Source: Udeniomyces pyricola
Taxonomy: Eukaryota > Basidiomycota > Tremellomycetes > Cystofilobasidiales > Mrakiaceae
Reading direction: 5' to 3'
DNA length: 64,000 nucleotides
Assembly (NCBI GenBank): GCA_039545295.1
Contig: BCIK01000004.1
Location: forward strand, 435,389 to 499,388
Both the position numbers and the translations under genes were made by a program. Position 1 is the stretch's first letter, and the number at the start of each line of letters is the position of its first letter. The notes under the pieces were generated by a model, which was given only the letters and a program-made list of their open reading frames with translations, did not search any database and had not been told where the DNA came from. Shown piece after piece: positions 23,597 to 36,576 of the stretch.

Positions 23597-24641
23597 ATGA
23601 CAAATCCAACGCGTCCACGTCCGATAGATACGTCGTTCAACAGTCAACAGGCTTCTCCTGATGAACGCTGTGCGGCTTTGTTCCTTGGGTATCTCCTGCG
23701 AGATGCTCTCCTTCAATTGTCTGCCACACGATCTCGTTCGTACTCATTCGTCGTTGCTCTCCCCTGTATGTGTCATGTGATATTCATGCTTAGCCCTTTC
23801 CTTCCAACCTATCACCCTTTTGCTCAGTCAAATCCAAAACTCCTACATCAGTCACACCCGCGCCCTGGCTTGCCTCGACCCACCGCGTCACGGTCTCAGC
23901 CCTCTTTCAGCTCCTTACAGCGCATTATCATCGCGCCACCTTGGTGCAAACCTTCTTCCCTTTGACTTGTCAGGTACGTCCCGGTTCGACTTCAATTCGC
24001 CACGCTTTCCCGGATGGACTGTAGCTCTGTATTGATGTGCTTGCACTCAGTTCACGATACTGATGTACTGTTGTTGATTTGCGTTTGTTTTGCTTTGCTT
24101 TTCTTCGTATCTCTCTCTGCATGGCTTGACACTTGTTTGTGTGGCCGCCACGTTAGTCTACCGTGCTTGAGAAGCATCATACCGACCATGCTCTATCAAC
24201 CTTTCCTTGCCGGGAGATTCCCTATCCATCATATCTCCAGGTACATCTTCCCGCCACGACTTGTATCGTTCAACACGTCAAGGTCCTGGCTGACGAGTTT
24301 GTTTGATCGTCCGTGTCGTTTGTATGACCATCTTGACTAGATAGGATACCAACCCTGTTGCGAATATATTTGCCGAGAGACAACTCCCGGCAAACACACT
24401 CTCGTGTAAGCTTCCCTTTTTTTCTAGCTTACCTCGTTCGACGCATCAAAAACATAGCTGTTGAACTCAACAACCCTCATATCCTTCCAAAGGTACTCTT
24501 CCTGTTAGGCATCACCGAGGTCGTCGTCAACGTCGTGCTCGCCAGGACATTCGCCAGACATCCACCCGCTTGGCTTTCTTGCTCGTTCAGAACCTCAGAC
24601 CGTCGAGCATGTATGATCCAATGATCACAAGACATCCATAA
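23597..24641 (+). CDS. Hypothetical protein, six exons
   Basis: Exons 23597-23765, 23828-23973, 24157-24240, 24345-24405, 24428-24492 and 24546-24641 sum to 621 nt (206 residues plus stop) with every junction phase agreeing; introns are 22-183 nt and the 22-nt one (24406-24427) is suspiciously short, so that junction may be wrong. The product is soluble and helical, with ERQLPANTLSSYLVRRIKNI, ELNNPHILP and a final RPSSMYDPMITRHP. No signal peptide or membrane segment. I do not recognise the family. The start is uncertain because the frame stays open upstream. The smooth protein across six exons argues for a real gene. Confidence 0.55.
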
Positions 24642-25656
24642 ACATCTTTAAGCTGGTTGACCCAGACTCTGGAAGATTGCACAATGAACGAGTGAGTATA
24701 ATTCTGGGTCGATGGATACATGCGGCGACAGCCGGAAATGGGCGGATCTAGCCATCGCCATGCTGACTTTGATGAGTACCCCACACCGATTTCCCTAAAT
24801 TCGTCCCACCTAAGCCAACCGGTCCAACTCACACCAGCTCCCAATACACCCAACTCCCCAACTCTCGAGTCCAATCCAAAATCCCGAGCTTCCACTGTCT
24901 AAGCAAGAAGAGCGAGAGATGGAAGCAGAAAAGAGCAAAAAGAAGTAGGATGGCGCACAAAGGCGGGGAAAGGCTGCGGAGATAGAGGACAGGACCAGAG
25001 AGGAGATCAAATATCAAGTCAGCCTGGCGATAGCTCAGTTGTCAGGGATTCATCAAATGCGGAAACGCGGGATGCAGGCAGGCCCACAGCGCCTGATGGC
25101 CCGAGCGCTGAGCTCCGAACTACTCGGCCTCATCTTGTGATGTGCACGTGATTGATCAAGTATCGCTGGTGTCCACTGGCCAACATATCCTTACAACATG
25201 AATCTTGTTCTTCATTCTGGGTCGACACTCACTTCCTTGTCCTTGAATATAGAGTCATATCATCTTGGACTGATGTATCGGGTCGCATCGGTCTATCGAG
25301 GAAGCCGACGAGCTGACGAACCCTGCGGACGCGCCAAGAGGCTGTCTGCCTTCGAACCAGTCATCTCCACCTTCCCCTTCGTGCCCTGATTTTTTTTTTG
25401 TATGCATGGTCCTCGTAAGTAGATGACTCGTCGACTGGGCCCCCTGCTGGTGTCGTCTTCTCTTCTTTCCTGCTTCTTTCCTGCTTATTTTCTCACTCTT
25501 CGTCTCCCACCGCTTTCTTTCGTTCTCTGACTCCCATCTGCTTCATCCCCTTCTCCTTTTTCTTCCATCTACCATACTCATCCCATCTCCCCCCCCCCCC
25601 CTCCCTCTCCATCACTTACTCGCCTTCCCCTCCCTGTCTTCGATCTTACCGTCATC
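24642..25656. other. Intergenic region, promoter of the EXO1-like gene
   Basis: No gene seen. The final 250 bases are a pyrimidine-rich leader with a C-run (about 25589-25600). A stretch near 25026 resembles a tRNA box A but lacks a box B and a cloverleaf. Confidence 0.45.
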
Positions 25657-27953
25657 ATGGGAGTGATTGACTTGCATCAGTTCCTCGAACAGGCCACGTA
25701 CAAGACGCATCTCCGCACGTACTCCGGTCTCACGTACGTTGATTCCAGCTTCCTTTTCCCCTCTTGGGCCCTTTCTGCTCTTCTCCTCAGATGATGTGAT
25801 GCTACGACCATCAACGTTATGTTAACTCGAGGACGTGAAGCAGGAAATTGAATGTTCTATGTGCTCTATGTGTTTTTTTCTCATGGTTTTTTTTTTCTAT
25901 AGACTCGGTGTTGATGTAAAAACTCTCTTCTCTAGGTGTAAAATGTCGGACCCTCCAGCACGAGACCAGATATCCTGATGCTTTCCCGAATCATATCGTT
26001 CGATTAACGCATCTAGGCACACGTCTATATGTATCGACACAAGGATGCCCATCTCGCCTCGTTATGGGGAAACGAGTACCCAAGCGCGTAAGTGTGAAAG
26101 GCTGCGGGATCATAACTGCGATTCGTTTTCCGCTTGTTTTCTTTTAACCTGACCCTCAGAGGTTTTTTGGCTGTTCGGTCGTGTTGCTTGCAGGTTCATT
26201 GAGGCTTGCATAGGACCAATAATCGCCATGCAAAGCCTCGGGATCAAGCCCTACGTCGTGTTCGACGGGGCCTGCCCCATCGCAAAGATGAAGCAAACCC
26301 CGGATGAGTGAGTATGGGGTTTGGGTCCTTTTCTCATCAGGTACAGTCTCTGCTGGGGACTCATCAATCGCCTTTGGCCTTGTCTTTCAACTGTGATCTT
26401 CCCCCATAGGTATACAGAGTACAAAAGACAGAAGCTCGAGAGCGCCACGGAGCACCGCAAGGCAGGTCGGATGGAGAAGGCCTATGCGGCGTACGCCCTG
26501 GCGTTCACGGTCGGGCCAGAATTAGTACTTCAACTCATCAAGGTTGGTTAGCTTGCATCTACTCCGCTTGATCATCATATACGCTTTCGCCTCGACATTC
26601 TTTGAGCTGATCCAGTCACCCTGACGTCTCTGTTGTGTTCTATATATAGGTCCTCAAAGCACACCGAGTCTCCTACGTCGTCGCTCCGTTCGAGTCAGAC
26701 GCCCAGCTCAAGTTCTTAGAGATGAGCGGCGTCATCAACGGTGTTGTAACCAGAGATGGCGACCTCGTCATCAACGGATGCCGACTGGTCGTCTTCGACT
26801 GGGAACAGAATGGTTACGTGACGGAGATGCATTCCCGTCGGCTACAGGAGCTTTGGGGCGTGACTGAGTGGGGCCGGAATGAGTGGATCCTTTTGGCGGT
26901 ACGTTGGTTTCGTCTCGTTTGAGTATGGCTGGCTGGTGCTCGGTCCAAAATATCGTCAGACTGACTTATCATTTTGCTCGCTTGTATCTCACAGTTGATC
27001 TCTGGATGTTCCTATACACGTCGTCTATCCGGCAAGCAGCTACCTCGCCCNAGCATGCAGCAGGTCATCACGATGATCAATTCACACGCCGGGTCCATGC
27101 CCAACCTCCTTCGCCACATCCTCACTAATTACAACGTACCTAACGACTACGAANTTAGANTGCGTCGAGGNTGGCTCGCATATCAGCACCAGTATATCTA
27201 CGATCNCGTAAGTATGCAAGTGGTTCCTATGCAGCCACTGCCGATCATCGGCCAGACGGAGGCGGAGTTGATTGATGCTATCGGCCTGTGAGTGACATTT
27301 GTTTTGCGAACGACNATGTTTGCGACAAAAGAAGGCCAACAATAAACTGACTATGCACTCCCTTACTTTGACTCAGTCCTCCACCGCCGGAGATCGCCCG
27401 AGCGATTGCGGAGGGGGTGCGTCATGCGACACCTCCTTACTGCTCAATCGCTGATCTTTGGCCAGAATCACCGGTTACATCACCTCCATCTTCACCAACA
27501 CAACCACCTCCACAACCATCGCCGTCACCGCCTCCACCAACACAACCGCCACCACCTCCATCAACACCAACACCTCATCGCCGTCCTCCTCCCCTCCATC
27601 CTCAACCTGCGCGTCGGCAAGGTCCGATAAACCTCACACCGCAGTTCGAATTCCCTCCTCGTCCTCGTCCTCCTCCTCGTCCTCCACCTCCTCCCTCCGT
27701 ATTTCCCAAGTTCGGATTCTCTTCCGTCCCTTCGTCTCGTGCTCGTCCTCCCCCTCCTCGTCTCGTGCTCGTCCTCCCCCTCCTCGTCCTCCGCCGCGAC
27801 CTCCTCCCTCCGGGCAACGGCTTGCAAATATATTTCCCAAGTCCGGATTTTATTCTTTCCCTTCTCCTCCTCCTCGTCTTCCCCCTCCTCGCCCTCCGCC
27901 ATGAACAACTCGTACATCAACACCTAGACATTTATAATATGCATGTGTTTTAG
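25657..27953 (+). CDS. EXO1-like XPG/FEN superfamily nuclease with altered active site
   Basis: Eight exons: 25657-25733, 25903-25915, 26017-26087, 26194-26307, 26410-26542, 26650-26898, 26995-27287 and 27377-27953 (508 residues). EXO1 acts 5'-3' in DNA resection and mismatch repair. The XPG-N domain (about 1-100) has GVDAH with the first metal Asp, placed on a 13-nt micro-exon, and VVFDGA with the second. The XPG-I part has APFESDAQL (Glu and Asp kept) and TRDGDLV (both Asp kept). The next metal site, normally GCDY, reads GCSY, so that Asp is Ser. The protein then follows EXO1 (YQHQYIYD, IARAIAEG) to about residue 330 and ends in a Pro-rich tail of 26-nt and shorter CCT/CGT repeats, lacking a long EXO1-type C-terminus. 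Several N bases lie in exon 7. Nuclease activity may be reduced or lost; a divergent paralogue is likely. Confidence 0.82.
27738..27790 (+). repeat. Short tandem repeat inside the Pro-rich exon of the EXO1-like gene
   Basis: A roughly 26-base unit beginning TCTCGTGCTCGTCCTCC occurs twice, in a wider CCT/CGT-rich tract (about 27540-27900) that encodes the proline-rich tail. Copy number could vary between strains without breaking the frame only if three units or multiples change, since 26 is not divisible by three. Confidence 0.6.
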
Positions 27954-28755
27954 TTTATTTACCGCTCCTACATCTTGCTAGTTGCTCGTGCTCTCACTTT
28001 CGCCAGCTGACCTTACTACTCTTCGTCCGATCCGCTCTACCTTTCGTTTCTACCCCTAGCTCAGCGTTGCAGTCTTTATACACATGGCAAGAAATGGCAG
28101 CCAGGCACTAAGGCTTAAGACCCTCCATAGAGGCTGAACAAGGCTGAACAAGCGTTAGACATGCCTCGGTCGAGCATCGGTCAAGCCTCATCTAGCGTTG
28201 GACAAGGCTGAAAGAGACTCGAAAAGCCTTGGTGCCTCGCTGCCATTTAGACAGATAAATGTGTACACATCTTCCGAGTACGTATATGTATATATCCAAT
28301 GTACCTGGGTATAAACTTGCCAAGAAACCGCGCTTTGAGAGGATATCTTCGGTTCTCTTCATCTAATGAGCCGAATAGTGTATCATCTTGCGGCGAAGAG
28401 ATGGAAAGTATATAGATTGATTCCCTTAGATTGCACAGGAGCATGTACTTTTTCGGCAGACACTTTCATACCGGTCGGCCGTTGCAAATCTGGCGGCCGA
28501 CGTCGGTTCAGAGGTCATGTTTTCGCCTTGTTTCTTCGGATAACTTTATCTAGATTCGCAAGCAAGGGAGCAAGAACGGCAGGTTTGCGAGACTAGAGGC
28601 TTGCACACAGAAAGATGCGCGTGACAAAAGGAAAACGTCATGAGAGAGATACAGCTAGTTCGAGAGCGAAAGGAAAAGAAAGAGAGAAAGAAAGATCGAG
28701 AATCAAAAGTATCCATCCATCGATCCATCGACCGAAACCCGTCCGTCCAACATGT
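27954..28755. other. Intergenic region between convergent EXO1-like and Hsp70 genes
   Basis: Contains both 3' flanks. A cluster of imperfect AAGGCTGAACAAG-type repeats lies at about 28125-28230. No gene or RNA gene is recognised. Confidence 0.45.
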
Positions 28756-31816
<3,061 letters not shown>

Positions 31817-33715
31817 ATTAAGTAAGTGCTAAGGTGCTGTGTAAAAGGTGGGAAAGGTGGTGGAGAGGGGGTGTCTTTCTAGGACTGATGGGGGTATGAA
31901 GGAAAGGGAAAGGGGAAGGAAGCGTCTTTTTCGTCTCAAGTGGGTTCAACTCTCGAGCGCTCGCGTCAGGCTTCGATGATGAATGGATGGAACCTTCGAC
32001 GTCGTTTGCCGTCGTTCTCGTTCTTAATTCACCACGGATTCTTCCATCATATTCTATCGCTTGCCTCGCTTCCATTATACATCGAACATCGTTAGCTCGC
32101 TATTGGACTGCTTGCAATGATATACATGCAATAGTCCTGATGTTCGGCTGTCACTTGGCTATCTCTTGAACCAAGGGCATCATCAACACGTCTCCTGATA
32201 TCACTCTCCAAGCCATCATCGGCAGCGCGCCGACGTCAGACGTCAAATCGCCCCACTCTCGGTTTCGTTCCACTGCCCGTTCGTTCGCTCAACCTATCGT
32301 TCCTTCCCCTTAGCGTTATCTTCATACAGCTCTTCATACAGCTGAGGTTGGTTATGCTTAGCCGTATACGATCACAGCCTCATTCGACCACCTGTACTTA
32401 TGACCGCACCAGTATCTCTCTTTTCATTACGTAGAGTCGTCACTTGCTCCTTCATTTCAACATATAGACCATCGCATAGCTGAAATGCCTCGTTAGTCTC
32501 ATCTCAATGCCAAAACTGATGGATTCCATCTCCACATGCTCTCTCTGTGTCCTGAAAGCTGGACGAGAAAATCGACTGCGAATACAGGTCTCCCTTTTCG
32601 GGGACGCTTAGGACTCTCTCAGGGTACAGGTCTTCGAGGTCGGCCAAGAGGACACTTTCCGTACGTTGACCATCACATCATAGCCGTTCTGTCACATGGC
32701 TACTGATCTCAAAATGTGAACTGATCCAAAACCCAATGTCAACTACGGAGTCTTCCATGTATGACATCCAGGATTTTCTGACGAGAGGAGATGTAGCCGA
32801 GTTTCTCAAACTATTATCTTGGAGGAAAAGAGGATACCTCAAGGTGTATTCAATCATGCTGCCATCTAACTACAACAAACCTTTCTTTCTATCAGCAGCC
32901 TGAATCAGTTTTTCTCAGACTTGTTAAGCCAGCTATCTAGTTGCAGCCAGTCAACCATCCGAGCTTGCGTTGGTGCTCCAAATTCAAAGATCAGCCTTGC
33001 ATGCTTGTCATTTATCCTATGTACAGACTAGTGGCAGAAACGTCGCCGGACAGAGATTTCAATCTGGATGTCATGCTGTTTTGTGCTGTATCGGTCTAAT
33101 CCCCTATCAAGACCCAGGCCCGGACGTTTCTAAGCTGGTATGAGCGCGAGGGCTCGGGCGCACTCAGTGCTTTGTGCCCAAGGAGGGCATGCCGCCTCCA
33201 GTACTCTATCAAGATTCGCTTACCCCCATCACCACTATCAGCGTACATCATGTACGCTTGAGCTTCCTGGTTGCGTCACGCCTACCGGTTGATTTTTTCT
33301 CTAGAACTGCGGAGAAAAGGGAAGCCGTCAACTTCTAGAAGACAAAGAGGCAATATATGAAAGCTGTGCTGGAGGGGTGGTTCAAATCGTTCAGTTGTAT
33401 GTTTCATCTTGAATCCCAGCAGCTTTGGCGTGGGCATGAGGAGCGAGAGTTACACGGGGATGGGACAACGAGAAGACCCTGCGTAAAGCAAGGACTCTCG
33501 TTTTTTAATCTGTTGGGTTGACCGGTTGGTAGTACGTTGGACTGCTGATCGATCAATCAATCGACCTTGTCTTCCCTACACTCATTTTTTCTTTGATATA
33601 TCGACCTTTTCTTCCCCCATCATCTTCCTTCCTTTTATCCATCACCAATCCCTCCCCAATCCCTGTCCCTGCCCGGCCCCCATCCTTATACCCCCCACTC
33701 CACCACCCCACCACA
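31817..33715. other. Long intergenic region upstream of Hsp70 and the gene at 33716
   Basis: About 1.9 kb between divergent genes. Apart from the heat shock element, no reading frame over 85 codons or RNA gene is convincing. The last 150 bases are pyrimidine-rich leader for the plus-strand gene. Confidence 0.5.
31972..31997 (-). promoter_or_regulatory. Candidate heat shock element upstream of Hsp70
   Basis: Read toward the gene the stretch contains GAA-gg-TTC, then TTC and GAA units at nearby spacing: the core 31990-31997 is a perfect GAAnnTTC, with further TTC (31972-31974) and GAA (31981-31983) units. It lies about 160-180 bases upstream of the Hsp70 start codon. HSF1 binds inverted nGAAn arrays, so this is a plausible stress-response element; the array is gapped, not perfect. 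Confidence 0.5.
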
Positions 33716-34812
33716 ATGTTCATCCACAACGACGAGTTGTGATTCGGCTGTCTCTTTCCTGGCTGCGCAGACCGTGCTCCATCTGCGCACGTTCCCCAGC
33801 TGTCGGTCTTGGACTCTGGCGAATTCTTGATCCATGAGCTGATCTTCCCTTCTGTGTATTGCAACCCCATCTCTCTAATAGCACCTCTTCTACGAATCAC
33901 TCCGAGTTCATCGAGGCATCGGAGCTCGAAGATGCTCTCGGCGACTTCCGAGACTACTATGTCGAGACGTCGAAGGCTCCACAGCCATCCGTTGTGTAAG
34001 TATTATCATTTCTCCTGAGGATTTTCCTTTCAGACGTTACTTTTCTACAGTTGCTTGCCGATTAGGTCATAAGCCATGTTTCTCTCTTTGATGATGCTGG
34101 CTAACTTTTCTTTTCTCCTCATCCCTTTGTTTTCGTACTTTATCCTCATGTTGAGCAGCGCCGAGGCCCGAGTGGCCCTGTACGAGCGGTTGGGCTCCGT
34201 GTTGGCCTGGGCCACCCGGGACGACGACGCCGACTCCTGCTCGAACACGGTCAGGACCAACCGGAACGACCAGCGGTGGAAGTGGGTCGGTGAGGGTGAG
34301 AACGAGTGGAGGGAACGGTCGAAGACGGACGTCGATTCTTTGGCGTTGGCATCGGCGTCAAAGAGAACGAAGGGGCCGACGGGATTCAAGGTTCCACTCG
34401 TGAGGAGGCCTTTGTTTATCCTTACGTCCAACCTCCGAGTTGAGCCTGCTGCTTGCAATTTCTGATCTCTCAGTTCCTTGTTTTTCCCAAAAAGCAGAAG
34501 ATACCAGCAACTCCCTCGGCGCCCTCGTCCGCCTCTTCTACGTTCGTGACTCCAAGTCCGCCTCCTCCCTTGAGCCGACCGTCTTCGGCCCCATCCGGGT
34601 CCACTTTGGTGTGAGCTTTCTGTTTGTTCTCGCGTCCAGCGTTCAACACGATCGTACAATGTGTGCGATTGCTTACCTTTCGGTTCTTCAACATCCCAGA
34701 AAAGGTCACGCCGACCAACCCGTTTAGTCTTGAGCCGGGCCCTGAGACGAAGGAGAGTGAGAAGGAGCTCTGTCAAGAGATTTTCAAGGGCTTTGTGCAT
34801 GAGGAGGTGTAG
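33716..34812 (+). CDS. Hypothetical protein, six exons, one possible 35-nt intron
   Basis: Model: 33716-33735, 33882-33995, 34159-34289, 34325-34399, 34498-34608 and 34700-34812, total 564 nt (187 residues) with phases agreeing. The segments ELEDALGDFRDYYVE, ALYERLGSVLAWATRD, RFFGVGIGVKENEG, LGALVRLFYVRDS and FGPIRVHFEKVTP read as a compact soluble protein. Between exons 3 and 4 the frame must change: either a GT-AG intron of only 35 nt (34290-34324) or a sequencing frameshift. The first donor (GTTGTG) is also weak. No known family recognised. A long open frame on the opposite strand (34045-34869) is antisense shadow. Confidence 0.55.
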
Positions 34813-35299
34813 TGGAAGTAGTGCTTTGGTTGTATTTTGGATTCTTTTTTTTTGCATATCATAAGACACGAGGGTTGTATATGTTGGAACCTGGGGTCTA
34901 GATGGGGGCTATACTGGTATGGGATGGTAGGTACAAGGGTTATGTGTCAAGGAGTGCTAGGCTGGATTTGATGGTCGGGATGGGTCGAGTCTCGTTTCGT
35001 CTCCTCTGTCTTTCTGCCTCTGGTTTCAGCAAGCACTTTCACTCTCGTTCCTCTCTATTATCTATTTCTGTCTCTGATCCATTGCAATCCTTTGATTCGT
35101 GCCCTCCTGGAACACTCACTCACTCCCTCTCTTGGGTCACTCCATTCCATCCTAGTCGTACCCGTTCATATCACGGCAGACACTTCCTTCATCCAGCAGT
35201 CGTGCCCGCCATTGTCACGATAGACTCTTTCAGTATAGTTCGCTGGAGTCCCAGACCGGAAACTTGAGAGCCTGCCGATTACTGTCTCACATCTCAACA

Positions 35300-35365
35300 C
35301 CTGACCGGTCCCAAAGCGGTCTGCAAACCGGTCCCAGACCGCTCTCTGGACCGCTCTCGAGCCGC
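35300..35365. repeat. Cluster of short ACCGGTC / GACCGCT repeats
   Basis: Within 66 bases the palindromic core ACCGGTCCCA occurs twice and related GCGGTC/GACCGC words occur several more times in both orientations, so the stretch can fold into small hairpins. Function unknown. Confidence 0.5.
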
Positions 35366-35589
35366 TTCAGGGATGGAGCGGCAGCTAGCGGGGGGTGGCT
35401 CATAAGGTTGTGCTTGCTCGCTAGTCGCTTTTCATTAGCTCATTGCAGTCAAAACACATGAAGCAGAAGACACGAAATGTCACAAGACAAAAAAAAATAA
35501 AAATTACTAGACTCTCCAGCTCCCTCCCAAGATAATACTTACCTGTCCCGCCCGAGATCGAAGTCTGGCAAAAAATGTAATAAATAAAT

Positions 35590-35975
35590 AAAAGATAGTC
35601 AGTCAGATTTGCTAGTATGTGGTGAGTACGTGATTTTTTTTTCAAAAACTGCCAGTGCAAATCAGTCAAGTTAGTCACATCAGTAAAACGAAGAGAAGTC
35701 AGCAGTCAGCAAAGTCAGCCAGCACCAGTCGCATGAGTAGATATCAGCAGTGATGTCAACAGGCTACGGAGTCATTAGCGAAGAAAAACAGGTCAGTCAA
35801 GGTCAGAGCGCATCACTCAGATTAGTTCAGAGAAGATACGTTGGGGGTCAGCAAAGTCAGCTCCTTCGCTTGGGTAAAGGTCAGATATGATATTGAAATG
35901 CAACGAATTAGCGTCAGTCCACAAAGACAGGTCAACAAGACAGGTCAGCATGAGTCAGTAGAGATCAGTATGCAT
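35590..35975. repeat. GTCAG-rich degenerate repeat tract
   Basis: About twenty TCAG words, most of them GTCAG, occur in under 400 bases in the same orientation and irregular spacing, against one or two expected by chance. No reading frame runs through. The tract looks like a degenerate simple repeat or a cluster of binding sites. Confidence 0.6.
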
Positions 35976-36576
35976 CTCAGAAATGATGGCAACGGATGAT
36001 CAGGAACGCATAGTGCAGGTAAGCACACCGAGATCGTGAGTTCACCAAGCGTGCTACAGATAGACCAGACGAGCGATTCCAGTTGAAAGCAAATGACCAG
36101 CCTCTCCAATTGACGAGACGAGGACAAACTTGCGAAAGATTCGATTGCTTGTGCGAGCGGCACCGATGAAGTCACAAGCGTGCGCTGTGGCTGAGGATCG
36201 GAGGATGACGTCTGGAACCCCAAGCAAGGAGAAGGAGAAGGGGAAGGGGGGGGGGGGGGCTTTGCCAGCGAACCTCCACCGTCTGCTGATCATACGCGCG
36301 CACTTCACAAATGCCGAGCCCCTTCGACATCTGACGTCCGACTCTCGTCATCATTGATCTTACAATCCCCTCGGGTTTCGTATTTCCCCCTCATCTAGTG
36401 AACCATCTCTTAGATCAGTCATTTGTGACGTCATTGCATACACTCATGGTCACTGGTGCGTTCATCACATATTCTGTCTCCTGATACGCTAATTGAGAGC
36501 CCGACTGTTCTTATCCTCCTCAATTGACTGTCAAAGTAGCGGAAGGGTTCGAAGACGACCCTTGGTGGAGCGTAGC

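Larger units (their letters stand above)
34813..36576. other. Intergenic region rich in short repeats
   Basis: No gene supported. It contains inverted ACCGGTC-type repeats (about 35300-35365), the GTCAG-rich tract (35590-35975) and a G-run (about 36246-36259). Confidence 0.5.

Noticed and set aside
25020..25100. tRNA-like box A (TAGCTCAGTTG)
   Set aside because: No box B of the GGTTCRANNCC type follows and no cloverleaf can be drawn, so it is not called a tRNA.
25657..26087. Apparent loss of the first catalytic Asp in the EXO1-like protein
   Set aside because: Direct joining of the 25733 and 26017 exons would lose it, but the 13-nt micro-exon at 25903-25915 restores GVDAH and the frame.
34045..34869. 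274-codon open frame on the minus strand
   Set aside because: It is fully antisense to the six-exon plus-strand gene, is rich in Arg/Ser from reverse-read codons and has no recognisable motif.
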